Part shown: positions 1 to 7,675 of the stretch, piece after piece | Layout: each line of letters starts with the position of its first letter | Position numbering within the stretch: position 1 is the stretch's first letter | Source of the DNA: JAADHY01 sp964428935 | GTDB taxonomy: Bacteria; Planctomycetota; Planctomycetia; Planctomycetales; Planctomycetaceae | NCBI GenBank assembly: GCA_964428935.1 | Contig: CAYSAG010000029.1 | Span: forward strand, 1-28,675 | Reading direction: 5' to 3' | Length of the DNA stretch: 28,675 nt | Notes under the pieces: model-generated | What the model was told of the DNA's origin: nothing | Seen by the model: the letters and a program-made list of their open reading frames with translations, nothing else | Database searches by the model: none | Made by a program: the position numbers and the translations under genes

Positions 1-524
1 ATGCGGGCTGGCTGCATCGACTGGCAGGCCCGCTCGATGCTGTCGGCAATGCGGGCTGGCAAGGCCGAGAGATACTCCTTGTTGTTCGGTCCCCCCATCG
101 GGACCAGCGGCGAGCTGTGGTTGTGACTCGGACAGATCATGACCGCCTGCGGATCGATTCCGGTCCGACGAGCCGCAAGTCGCGCCGCAGCCTCGGCCAG
201 ATCGAAGCGAACCTTGACCAGGTCCACTCCCACGACGGCAATCGTGCGGCGGCCGCTCGCAGCGACCAGAGCCGTCGCGAAAAGCGGGTCGTCTGTGCCG
301 ACGCTTCGCGGGATGCCCGCGCCGGTCATGCGAGCTCCCACAGGCGGCGTGATGTCCGCTTGGCCAAACCCGACGCGTAGCGCTCCTGGCGGCAGCTTGT
401 CGGGCCGGTTCGAGCCCACCGCGCCATGGGCCGAGCCCGGCACGAGCCACGAGCCGGCCAGCATGGCCGCCCCGCCGAGAAACTCTCGACGAGTCCGGCG
501 GATTGTCTTTCGAGATTCCGTCAC
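1..524 (-). CDS. Neutral/alkaline ceramidase-like exported protein, N-terminal part (cut by window edge)
   Basis: Partial gene: the frame is open to the window edge, giving 174 residues of the N-terminus. The GTG start at 524 is chosen because a strong Shine-Dalgarno GGAGG (530-534) lies 5 nt upstream. A twin-arginine signal is visible (RRTRREFLGG, residues 9-18, then a hydrophobic stretch ending near residue 33), so Tat export is likely. The mature part begins with VGFGQADITPPVGARMTG (51-68), and SHNHSSP (133-139) resembles the metal-binding H-x-H of the neutral/alkaline non-lysosomal ceramidase N-terminal domain. Planctomycetes carry many proteins of this family and most have no proven substrate, so ceramide hydrolysis is only a family-level guess. 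The next gene on the same strand ends at 814, which leaves 289 bp between them; separate transcription is possible. Confidence 0.8.
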   Translation of the reverse strand, partial: MTESRKTIRRTRREFLGGAAMLAGSWLVPGSAHGAVGSNRPDKLPPGALRVGFGQADITPPVGARMTGAGIPRSVGTDDPLFATALVAASGRRTIAVVGVDLVKVRFDLAEAAARLAARRTGIDPQAVMICPSHNHSSPLVPMGGPNNKEYLSALPARIADSIERACQSMQPAR

Positions 525-813
525 GTCCGCCTCCAGTGAATGCAACCGATCCCCGGTTGGTTTTGCGGTGGTGGCGTGAAACAGCGACACGAACAGCGGC
601 CTTTGCGGGATGATCCATGAATCGGAGACATCGAACAAGCCAGCGGCGGCTTCTCGCGACCTGCTCGATTGACTTGTCGGCTGGTGTTGCGATGCTCACG
701 CGGCGTGCCGAAGGGCTTTACGGACGAGTCGGCGTGGCTCGCTGATGCCCTCGGCTTGCGTCGTGTACCGCGCGGCCGCGGCCACTCACGCCCCAGTTGT
801 GCCTCGCAACAGC

Positions 814-3003
814 TCACTCTGCCGACTTCGGTCGTGGCAGCGGGCCGCGGAAGCTGAGGAAGACGGCTTCGGTCGGGTTCCAGTCGAAAGCGAAACGACG
901 GCCGTCGCCCAAGTGTCGGCCGGTCCGCTCGTCCACGACGTCTGAAACCGGTGCAGCGAATTCGACGAAGATTCGCTGGGACTGTCTGGTCAGCGTCTTT
1001 GCGCCGCCTCCGCCGAACATGTTGCCGGTCATGGGGACGTTTTGGACGACGAAGACCAGAGTGCGCTCGCCTTGTCGCCAGTACGTGACTTCCGCGTTCG
1101 GCGGTCGCTGGCCCGATGGGTCTGTGACGCGGACCGGCGGACGCACACCGGCGGCCAGCACGTGCTGCACGAAGACCCGCCGCCGTGCCTCGTCCGCGGT
1201 TCCCTCTTCACGGTACTGGAGGTACCGTTGCGGCGACAGGTTGACGTACACGGCGGTGCCGCGTCCGACCTTTCGGACGTGCTGCACCGGCAGCCTGTGC
1301 TCGGCCACGGCGTAGCCCTGGTGCAACGGGCAGTCGATTGTGGCGAAGAGGTCGCGGTAGCGTCGGTAGAAATAGCCTTTGTCTTGGTCGGTCTCGACCC
1401 ACAGCCGCTGGCCGAAGAAGTCGCGTTGCGTTTCGGAGCCGTCGTGCTGGACGCCGAACAAGTCGTCCAGGGCTCCTTTCCGACGTCCGCGTCCGTGCTG
1501 GTCGAACAGAGCAGCACCAAAGTCGGCAATGACCGTTCCGCCTCGCCGGCAAAACTCGGCGATTCGCTGGGCCTCAATGTCGGACAGAGCGTAGCAGGCC
1601 GGCAGGATCAGCACGCGGTACTGGTCCGGGACGCCTCGCGTGACCACCTCGTCGTAGGCCAAGAAGTTGTACTGAATGCCCGAGTCGGCCAGCAGGTACT
1701 CCCAGGCTTTCCGCACGTTGTGCGACGTACCCAGCCGCGGGTCGCTCAGCCGGTTCACCCACGTCGCGCCGTGGGGTTGAATGTCCAGACACCACGAGAC
1801 CTGAACGGACGGGTGCGAGTAGTAGATGGCCACGCCGTCGTGAATCCACCGGGCACCGACCATTTTCGGCCCTTGGACCGCGCCGAGTTCCTTCAGGGTC
1901 GGACGGAAGCGGTCCAGCCACGGCCGCGGTCGGTCGCCGTCAAACCAGCCGTCGACCCAACCAATGAGACCCCGGTTGCCGTGGGCGAAGTAGAACCAGG
2001 CCTGCCAGGTGTCGCGAGCGGCGTCCGAGCCCCCTTTGTGGAAATGGGTCATGACAATCGGCAGGGCGTTGTCGGGGTTGAAAGAGCGAGCGATTTCTTG
2101 GGCGGAGCCCAAGTCGTAGGCTTCCAGGAACTGAATCTTTTTCATGAGCTTCGCGTAGTCGTAGCCGCCCCACAGGTTGGGCGACTGACCGCCGACGAAC
2201 CCACAGGGCGTGTCGGGAGCCACCCGGTTGGCCGTCTCGACCAAAGCCCCGATGAAATTCGCCCACACGGAGTCGTTGTAGGTGAGGCGGTCCAGGAGGG
2301 GCGAGAAGTCCAACTGGCTGAGCGGGCGGTCCAGTTGTCGGCGGACAAAGTCCGGCGTGACGAACTGCGGCTCGGGAGCAGCATCGGTGCCGTAGTAGCG
2401 TTTCAGCCACCGGGCGTACGCCTGGTCGTCGTCGTTCAGTCGCCACGGCAGCGGAATGACGAAGGCTCCCCACGAAATCTCGTCGTCCAGGGCGTAGGCG
2501 ACACACAACGAGCTGTGACGGCGGACGTTCTGAATGTTGCGAGTGACAATGGCCCGCAAGCGCTGCAGCATGTCGTCGTCGATTGGTTGAGGGCCGTTGG
2601 TGCCGCTTCGAATGGCCCTTGGATTCCGCTGGTACCGCTCGAAGTTCCGCTTCCGGTTGGCTCCCCGCAAGTACAAGTATCCCTTCGACGCGGTGTGGTC
2701 GTTGTAGAACCGCAAGTTCCATCGGTTGAGCCATTCGAAGGGGCCCTGGCCGTGGTCGGTGAAGCCGCCGTTGATGCCGTAGTCGCGGCAGAACTGCCCG
2801 CCGGCGTCGCCGGTGCCGATTGTCCAGCGGAACCGCCAGGGCATGTAGAGCCAGGTGTCCCAGCGGCCGATGAGCTGGTGGCGGTCGTGGCGAACCGGCT
2901 GGAACTCGGGAGCGGTCTTCACGTAGGTCAGGTACGGGTCCTCTGCGGCCGCGGTGGCGGCCAGCAACGCAAGTACGCAGCCAGCTAACAATTGTCGAAT
3001 CAT
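814..3003 (-). CDS. Secreted GH42-like (beta-galactosidase trimerisation domain) glycosidase
   Basis: The protein has 729 residues. The ATG at 3003 is preferred over an in-frame TTG at 3009 because GGGAG (3012-3016) sits 8 nt upstream of the ATG. A Sec signal peptide covers residues 1-20 and ends AAA before EDP. A TIM-barrel-like N-terminal half carries YALDDEISW (170-178); the Glu in DDE is a candidate acid/base residue, by analogy with GH42 enzymes. Residues of about 425-520 (ADSGIQYNFLAYDEVV, then VLILPACYALSD and GGTVIADFG) match the class I glutamine amidotransferase-like fold of the GH42 trimerisation domain. A beta-rich tail follows. The protein probably acts on galactose-containing or related glycans outside the cytoplasm; substrate cannot be told. 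It lies 24 bp downstream of a broken small secreted-protein gene on the same strand, so the two are probably co-transcribed. Confidence 0.75.
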   Translation of the reverse strand: MIRQLLAGCVLALLAATAAAEDPYLTYVKTAPEFQPVRHDRHQLIGRWDTWLYMPWRFRWTIGTGDAGGQFCRDYGINGGFTDHGQGPFEWLNRWNLRFYNDHTASKGYLYLRGANRKRNFERYQRNPRAIRSGTNGPQPIDDDMLQRLRAIVTRNIQNVRRHSSLCVAYALDDEISWGAFVIPLPWRLNDDDQAYARWLKRYYGTDAAPEPQFVTPDFVRRQLDRPLSQLDFSPLLDRLTYNDSVWANFIGALVETANRVAPDTPCGFVGGQSPNLWGGYDYAKLMKKIQFLEAYDLGSAQEIARSFNPDNALPIVMTHFHKGGSDAARDTWQAWFYFAHGNRGLIGWVDGWFDGDRPRPWLDRFRPTLKELGAVQGPKMVGARWIHDGVAIYYSHPSVQVSWCLDIQPHGATWVNRLSDPRLGTSHNVRKAWEYLLADSGIQYNFLAYDEVVTRGVPDQYRVLILPACYALSDIEAQRIAEFCRRGGTVIADFGAALFDQHGRGRRKGALDDLFGVQHDGSETQRDFFGQRLWVETDQDKGYFYRRYRDLFATIDCPLHQGYAVAEHRLPVQHVRKVGRGTAVYVNLSPQRYLQYREEGTADEARRRVFVQHVLAAGVRPPVRVTDPSGQRPPNAEVTYWRQGERTLVFVVQNVPMTGNMFGGGGAKTLTRQSQRIFVEFAAPVSDVVDERTGRHLGDGRRFAFDWNPTEAVFLSFRGPLPRPKSAE

Positions 3004-3079
3004 CAGCAAAGCTCCCGCCCAACCAGGCTACTGTTCGAACAAGCGGGCGACGTCGAGCCGCAGCAAGTACGGCCAGAGG

Positions 3080-3134
3080 TCGCCTTCGAAGCGAGGCGGC
3101 CACAACAGAACGGCCACCCGATGAATCGGGGCGT
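3080..3134 (+). repeat. 55-bp direct repeat, copy 1 (left edge of N gap)
   Basis: It is identical over all 55 bases to 3235-3289. It ends exactly at the first N, and copy 2 begins exactly after the last N. This is most simply a contig-end overlap of k-mer length, not a biological repeat. Confidence 0.95.
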
Positions 3135-3234
3135 NNNNNNNNNNNNNNNNNNNNNNNNNNNNNNNNNNNNNNNNNNNNNNNNNNNNNNNNNNNNNNNNNN
3201 NNNNNNNNNNNNNNNNNNNNNNNNNNNNNNNNNN
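3135..3234. other. Assembly gap of exactly 100 N
   Basis: There are 100 consecutive N, a conventional filler length for a scaffold gap of unknown size. The same 55 bases occur immediately before and after it, which suggests two contigs that overlap but were not merged. Confidence 0.98.
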
Positions 3235-3289
3235 TCGCCTTCGAAGCGAGGCGGCCACAACAGAACGGCCACCCGATGAATCGGGGCGT
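3235..3289 (+). repeat. 55-bp direct repeat, copy 2 (right edge of N gap)
   Basis: This is a perfect copy of 3080-3134. Collapsing the two copies joins the minus-strand reading frame coding APIHRVAVLLWPPRFEG to its tail DLWPYLLRLDVARLFEQ without a frame change. Confidence 0.95.
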
Positions 3290-3586
3290 ACTCCAAGGCC
3301 CCATCGTGCACGAGGTGTTTCGGCGTGTCGATGGGCAGTGAGCCCCAACGGTTCTCCTCCAGAAAAAACGGGTCTCGTGACTTCGAGTCGGGCGATGGTG
3401 AGTTTGTGTGCGCCAGGAAACCGGCACGTTAGCTGACTGGGCGTAGATGACCTGGCTGAAAAAATGGCCTCCTTCGTCGCTGCGAGCTACCTCAACGAAC
3501 CGATTCGAGGGAAGCTCCGCCAGCGCCGACCCAGCCACAATTGCCCAGACCGGCGCGCCGATTGCCGCTCGCCCCAACCCCCTCAT

Positions 3587-3974
3587 CACTCACCCTCCTC
3601 TGGAAACGATGCTCCGATTTCCGCAACGGCATCGATTGTACCCAGCTCCGGCGGACGCGCCAGCACAGAGCGTTCGGGAGCGAAGCGGCCTTGGTACCGA
3701 GACGCTCGACAAGCCGCCTTACCCGCTGGGCCCCTTCCCGGCGCGACGCGGGCGCGTGCCGACGCGACGACTGAACCTGCCAGCTTTGGGAAGGCTGTTC
3801 GGCGCGAGTGTCGAATCAGTGACGCAACGAGAGGGTTGCGGGCGCCCGTGGGGGCGGCTTGGATGGGTCGCTTGCGAGCCGGTCGGGCTGGCTGTAGAAT
3901 CCGCTAGCTGGTATTACGAATGCGTATTACGTAGGAGTCCAGCCGCTGTTGGCTCAGCACCTGGGGGCGGAAGG
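3587..3974. other. Divergent intergenic region (388 bp)
   Basis: It separates the minus-strand secreted-protein gene from the plus-strand DUF1559 gene and must hold both promoters. It contains the Shine-Dalgarno of the minus gene (3594-3599) and a sigma-70-like promoter for the plus gene (3872-3900). A short direct repeat TATTACG (3912-3918 and 3925-3931) lies just after that promoter. I see nothing else. Confidence 0.6.
3872..3900 (+). promoter_or_regulatory. Sigma-70-like promoter upstream of the DUF1559 gene
   Basis: A -35-like TTGCGA (3872-3877) and a -10-like TAGAAT (3895-3900) are separated by exactly 17 nt. They match the consensus at 4/6 and 5/6 positions. Transcription would begin near 3907, giving a leader of about 68 nt before the ATG at 3975. 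The prediction rests on the sequence match only. Confidence 0.45.
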
Positions 3975-4991
3975 ATGAGCGAGACTGGGCGATGCCGAAA
4001 GGCGTTCACGTTGATCGAGCTGCTGGTCGTCATTGCGATCATCGCCATTCTGGTCGGGCTGCTCCTGCCAGCCGTGCAACAGGCCCGAGAAGCGGCTCGT
4101 CGAACAAGCTGCAAGAACAATTTGAAGCAGATCGGGCTGGCTCTGCATGGCTTTCACGAGGTGCACGGAGCCTTTCCGGTCGGCTCGCCCAGCAAGACCT
4201 GCCGCGGGTACGAGCAGATTCCCCCCTGGCAGTACCGCTGGTCGCCATTGGCCATGCTGACGCCGTACATCGAGCAGTTCTCGATTTACGAGAGCTTGAA
4301 TTTGGACGTCCCGTTGTACGGTCACAACGGTGTCTACACCGGACCGGGCGAAGGCGTTCACCCAGACAACGTCGAAGCGGTTCGGCAAATGGTGAAAGTG
4401 TTCCTGTGCCCGAGCGACGTGGCCGAGCGGGTGGAGCCGGAGTTCGGTTCGACCAACTACCTGGGCTGCTGGGGACGTGGGGCACCGACGCACCGAGGCA
4501 CGGCCATTTGGGACACCGACGGCCTGTTCCACGCTTCGCGAGCCATTCGGTTCGCGGACATTACCGACGGAACGACCAACACGGCCGCTTTCTCGGAAAC
4601 GTTGCTGGGGCCCGGGCCGGTCATGGGCCACCGCTTGGACGAAGGCAACAAGGAGCTGGTCATGGTCCAGTTGTGGAGTCCGCCGATCAGCGCCGAGCGT
4701 TGCTCGCAAATCGGGGCCACGGCTTCTACCTTCCGAGGCGCTCGGTGGGCGGACGGCTTCCCGCTGTACTCCGCCTACTACCACTGGGTCCGCCCCAACT
4801 CCGATGTACCGGACTGCGGCGTGGTGGCCCCGCTACGCTCCATGTGGCGACCTCCGCGGAGCCACCACCCGGGGGGAGTCAACTTGCTGCTGTGTGACGG
4901 CTCGGTCCGGTTTGTCAGCGACTCGATCGATCTGGACGTGTGGCGAGCATTGGGCTCGCGCAACCAAGGCGAGGTGCTCGGGAACTTCTGA
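3975..4991 (+). CDS. DUF1559 domain protein with prepilin-type N-terminus
   Basis: The protein has 338 residues. The ATG at 3975 is chosen because it puts the prepilin motif at the N-terminus: KAFTLIELLVVIAIIAILVG (9-28), with predicted prepilin-peptidase cleavage before F11 and the conserved Glu at position 5 of the mature protein (E15). The stretch AVQQAREAARRTSCKNNLKQ and then ALHGFHEVHGAFP are typical of DUF1559 (SBP_bac_10-like), a family greatly expanded in planctomycetes. Near the C-terminus, HHPGGVNLLLCDGSVRFVSD carries the family's H...DGS signature. It is probably a type II secretion or pilus-like pseudopilin exposed at the cell surface; its precise role is unknown. Purine-rich GGGGGCGGAAGG lies just before the ATG, so the Shine-Dalgarno is close-set. 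The next gene starts 91 bp downstream on the same strand. Confidence 0.93.
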   Translation: MSETGRCRKAFTLIELLVVIAIIAILVGLLLPAVQQAREAARRTSCKNNLKQIGLALHGFHEVHGAFPVGSPSKTCRGYEQIPPWQYRWSPLAMLTPYIEQFSIYESLNLDVPLYGHNGVYTGPGEGVHPDNVEAVRQMVKVFLCPSDVAERVEPEFGSTNYLGCWGRGAPTHRGTAIWDTDGLFHASRAIRFADITDGTTNTAAFSETLLGPGPVMGHRLDEGNKELVMVQLWSPPISAERCSQIGATASTFRGARWADGFPLYSAYYHWVRPNSDVPDCGVVAPLRSMWRPPRSHHPGGVNLLLCDGSVRFVSDSIDLDVWRALGSRNQGEVLGNF

Positions 4992-5082
4992 CCTCCGCGG
5001 CTTCGGCTGCGAGGGCTGCCGTCAACCCTTGAGCAAGCAAGCGTGACGTCGTCTCGGTTCTGGCCATTGGAGAGGAGACACC

Positions 5083-5976
5083 ATGGGACTGCGCACACCG
5101 ATTCTTCAGCGACGCGGATTTCTTTGGACGAGTTGCTGGCTGGTGCTGTCGTTGTTGGCTTGGACGGTCACGGCGGAAGCGACCGACCGACCGACGGAGC
5201 ACCAGTTCTACCTGATTGGCGTCGGTCCGGGCGACCCGGACTTGATTACGTTGCGGGCGATTCGGGCCATTGAAAAAGCAGACGTGGTGTTTCCGTCACC
5301 CGGCGTGGTGCAGCGGTTCGGTCACTACTTGAAGGGCAAGCAAATCATCGAGGGGTACTGGCATTTGTTTCCATTCTATGGCGTGAAACCAGAGGAGGTC
5401 GCGCCGGAGCAGCGTGAGCAGTACGAGCGGATCACGGCGAAAAGGAACGAATTCATTCGGAAGGTTCGAACGCTGGTCGGTCGAGGCAAGGTGGTGGCCA
5501 TTCTGGACAGCGGGGACCCGCTGATTTACGGCCCGTGGTCGTGGACGTTGCAGGAGTTCGCCGACCTGGACCCGGTCGTGGTTCCGGGCCTGAGCTGCTT
5601 CAACGCCGCCAACGCGGCCCTTCGCTGTTCCCCGACCTCGGGCAAGCACACCAAGTCAGTGATTCTGACGGCGGAGGACTGGCCCGGAAAGACGGACACG
5701 ATCGAGCGGCTCTCGAAACTGCACACCACCATGGTCCTCTTCACCATGACGGCGGACTTCGAGTCGTTCGTCAAGAAGCTGCAGGTCAACTGGCCGCCCG
5801 ACACACCGGTCGCGGTCGTGGTGCAAGCCGGTTACGCACAGAAAGAGCGGGTCATTACGGGCACGCTGGGAACGATTCTGCAGAAAGTCGACTCGAAGAA
5901 GCTGCCGTTCGAATACATGATCTACGTCGGCGACTTCCTGGAAGCTCGCCGGTCGAGCACCTCGGCGGGCCACTAG
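5083..5976 (+). CDS. Tetrapyrrole (corrin/porphyrin) methylase-family protein with N-terminal export signal
   Basis: The protein has 297 residues. The ATG at 5083 has AGGAG 5 nt upstream. Residues 42-290 show the tetrapyrrole methylase fold: FYLIGVGPGDPDLITLRAI (42-60) is the N-terminal SAM-binding loop, LDSGDPLIYGP (141-151) the second family motif, and VVVPGLSCFNAANAAL (165-180) the third. The family contains CobA, CbiF/CobM, CobI and related enzymes that methylate precorrins from S-adenosylmethionine, or the diphthine/RsmI-type relatives. The oddity is the first 32 residues: QRRGFLW followed by a hydrophobic run and TAEA, which looks like a signal peptide, possibly Tat-type (twin Arg 10-11), or a membrane anchor. 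Known members are cytoplasmic. No other cobalamin gene is in the window, so this may be a reassigned, non-biosynthetic relative. It follows the DUF1559 gene by 91 bp. Confidence 0.85.
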   Translation: MGLRTPILQRRGFLWTSCWLVLSLLAWTVTAEATDRPTEHQFYLIGVGPGDPDLITLRAIRAIEKADVVFPSPGVVQRFGHYLKGKQIIEGYWHLFPFYGVKPEEVAPEQREQYERITAKRNEFIRKVRTLVGRGKVVAILDSGDPLIYGPWSWTLQEFADLDPVVVPGLSCFNAANAALRCSPTSGKHTKSVILTAEDWPGKTDTIERLSKLHTTMVLFTMTADFESFVKKLQVNWPPDTPVAVVVQAGYAQKERVITGTLGTILQKVDSKKLPFEYMIYVGDFLEARRSSTSAGH

Positions 5977-6295
5977 CCACGGACTGCGACCGGAGCGGCA
6001 AGGCTCGAAGACGAGGCGACGCTGTCCGGGCCGGTTCGAATCGCCATGACACGCCGGACTGGCTGTCGTTCAGAGGTACGCCGTCGCACGCGGGGACGCA
6101 CCGCCGCCAGTGAGCGTCCCGTCGCTCGGCGCCTTGACGTGGCGTGCCCTGCCCCGCCGCTCGGCAGCGGAGAAAAAACCCGGGTTGCGAGACCTCGCTC
6201 TGTCTCGGCAGCCCGGGCTTTCAGTGTCTACGCCGCGCCGAGCACTGTTTGGTGAGACGCATCGCGACGCGGTGGGCCCTCTCCGACTCCGAAGC
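5977..6295. other. Convergent intergenic region (319 bp)
   Basis: It lies between the stops of the plus-strand methylase-like gene and the minus-strand fucosidase. It contains the minus-strand intrinsic terminator at 6173-6217. No gene or tRNA is supported. Confidence 0.6.
6173..6217 (-). terminator. Intrinsic terminator of the fucosidase gene
   Basis: On the minus strand, an arm starting CCCGGGCTGCCGAGA pairs with TCTCGCAACCCGGG across a loop of about 10 nt and is followed directly by six T (6173-6178 on the plus strand are A). There is one bulge/mismatch in the stem. It lies about 80 bp beyond the fucosidase stop at 6296, as expected for a Rho-independent terminator. Confidence 0.75.
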
Positions 6296-7675
6296 CTACT
6301 TCTTCACGTCCAGCACCACCACCGAGGCGATCGGGTCGGGAGCCTGCTCGGGCAGTGCAATGATGATTTGGTCGCCTTGAAGCCGCGCGGTCAGGCTCTT
6401 GCCTCCGTCCAGCAACCACGCCTTCACCGGCCGTCCCTGAGTTGCCGGCACGACCAGCCTCCCGTTGTCCGGCCACTGGAAGACGTGCAGGTACAACCGA
6501 GTGGTGCCGTTCGCCAACACTTTGCGAGTGCACCGGCCCCACGGCGTTTTCGGGAAGGGATTGGCCTGCGTCGCGTAAATCGATTCCCCGTTCACCTTCA
6601 TCCATTGACCGATTCGCTGCAGCCGTTCGACCGACGGCTGCGGGATCAGCCCTTCGGCCGTCGGGCCGACGTTCAGCAGGTAGTTTCCGCCTTTCGAGGC
6701 AATGTCGATCAGGTTGCGAATGAGTCGCTCCGCGCTCTTCCAATTGTTGTCGTAGCTCTTGTAGCCCCACGTGTCGTTCATGGTCATGCACGATTCCCAG
6801 TCGACCCCGGGCAGCCCGGTCGCTGGAATCTGCTGCTCCGGCGTGCCGAAGTCTCCGGCGTACGCCCGGTCGCCGCGATTCAGACCCTGCATGCCCTGTC
6901 GGCCTTTGCCGACCCGGTTGTTGACGATGATCGACGGCTTCAGGCTGCGAACGTAGTTGTAGATCTCCCACCCGTCTTCCGGCGTGTACCACGAAGGCCA
7001 CTCGCCGTCGAACCACAGCACAGCCGGGTCGTAGTTCTCGATCAGTTCTTTCAATTGAGCCTTCATGTAGGCCATGTACTCCGCTTTTCGGCCCGGGCGC
7101 ATTTTCGTCGGGTTGTACCGCTTCTCGCTGCCGCGCATTTGAGCGGGGTGGTGCCAGTCCATGATCGAGTAGTACGTGCAGAACTTGAGTCCCTGCTTGC
7201 GACACTCCTCGGAAAGCGGCTTCAGCAAGTCTTTGCCGTACGGAGTCGCGTCGACCACGTCGTAGTCCGTGACTTTGCTGTCGAACAGACAGAAGCCGTC
7301 GTGGTGTTTCGAGGTAATGACGATGTATTTCATGCCGGCGTTCTTGGCGATTCGGACCCACTCGGCCGGGTCGTACCGGACCGGGTTGAACTGCTTGGCC
7401 AGTTGTTCGTACTCCTCGACCGGAATGTTCGCCCGGTCCATGATCCATTCTCCGATGCCGCCAATGCGCTTGCCTTTCCACGTGCCGGCCGGAATCGCGT
7501 ACAGGCCCAAGTGAATGAACAGGCCGAACTTCGCTTCCCGCCACCAGCGCATGCGGGCGTCCCGTTCGCCCTGGGTTTCCTTCGCGAACTTCGACCCGTC
7601 GCCGGCGCGGGCCGGCAAAACTTGCGTCGAAACCACCGCAGCCAGCAGAGCGGCAATGAACAATCGTCTTTGCAT
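6296..7675 (-). CDS. Secreted alpha-L-fucosidase, GH29
   Basis: The protein has 459 residues, the normal length for a bacterial GH29 enzyme. A signal peptide covers residues 1-24 (ends PARA before GDG); its QRRLFI start could also be read as Tat-like. Family signatures are in order: WWREAKFGLFIHLGLYAIP (44-62), YIVITSKHHDGFCLFDS (117-133), YYSIMDWHHPAQ (168-179) and VLWFDGEWPSW (219-229). D223 is the expected retaining nucleophile in the WFDG motif. These are followed by GDFGTPEQQIP (274-284) and GGNYLLNVGPTAEG (329-342). A beta-sandwich C-terminal domain completes the protein. It should remove terminal alpha-L-fucose from oligosaccharides or polysaccharides outside the cytoplasm. AAGGGG lies about 9 nt before the ATG. 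The gene stands alone, with its own terminator at 6173-6217. Confidence 0.96.
   Translation of the reverse strand: MQRRLFIAALLAAVVSTQVLPARAGDGSKFAKETQGERDARMRWWREAKFGLFIHLGLYAIPAGTWKGKRIGGIGEWIMDRANIPVEEYEQLAKQFNPVRYDPAEWVRIAKNAGMKYIVITSKHHDGFCLFDSKVTDYDVVDATPYGKDLLKPLSEECRKQGLKFCTYYSIMDWHHPAQMRGSEKRYNPTKMRPGRKAEYMAYMKAQLKELIENYDPAVLWFDGEWPSWYTPEDGWEIYNYVRSLKPSIIVNNRVGKGRQGMQGLNRGDRAYAGDFGTPEQQIPATGLPGVDWESCMTMNDTWGYKSYDNNWKSAERLIRNLIDIASKGGNYLLNVGPTAEGLIPQPSVERLQRIGQWMKVNGESIYATQANPFPKTPWGRCTRKVLANGTTRLYLHVFQWPDNGRLVVPATQGRPVKAWLLDGGKSLTARLQGDQIIIALPEQAPDPIASVVVLDVKK

Larger units (their letters stand above)
3028..3586 (-). pseudogene. Small secreted protein of unknown family, split by assembly gap and an apparent frameshift
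   Basis: Two pieces appear to belong to one gene. The 5' piece starts at ATG 3586 with AGGAGG (3594-3599) 7 nt upstream. It encodes a signal peptide (MRGLGRAAIGAPVWAIVAG, cleavage after ALA) followed by ELPSNRFVEVARSDEGGHFF. The 3' piece, in another frame, reads FFLEENRWGSLPIDTPKHLV..., then APIHRVAVLLWPPRFEG, and ends LDVARLFEQ with TAG at 3028-3030. That second frame runs straight through if the 100-N gap and one copy of the flanking 55-bp repeat are removed. Joining the pieces needs one extra base between about 3363 and 3431; an A6 run on the plus strand at 3363-3368 is a likely sequencing-error site. Repaired, the product would have roughly 135 residues. I do not recognise the family. It could be an intact gene with assembly errors rather than a true pseudogene. 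It precedes the GH42-like gene by 24 bp. Confidence 0.6.

Noticed and set aside
521..817. A 98-codon minus-strand frame between the ceramidase-like and GH42-like genes
   Set aside because: It is Arg/Ser/Pro-rich with no start signal and no motif. It overlaps the well-supported GTG start at 524 and is likely intergenic.
1042..2988. A 648-codon open frame on the plus strand opposite the GH42-like gene
   Set aside because: It has no ribosome site or recognisable motif and lies fully antisense to a gene with a signal peptide and enzyme motifs. Long antisense frames are expected at this GC content. The same applies to 6110-7705 (+), 14170-15555 (+) and 18983-20674 (-).
3912..3931. Direct repeat TATTACG with 13-bp spacing before the DUF1559 gene
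   Set aside because: It is only 7 bp long and lies within the expected leader. No dyad or known operator is matched, so it is not called as a site.
6030..6055. tRNA T-arm-like GGTTCGAATC
   Set aside because: The flanking bases do not form the 5-bp T stem, and no acceptor or anticodon stem can be built around it.
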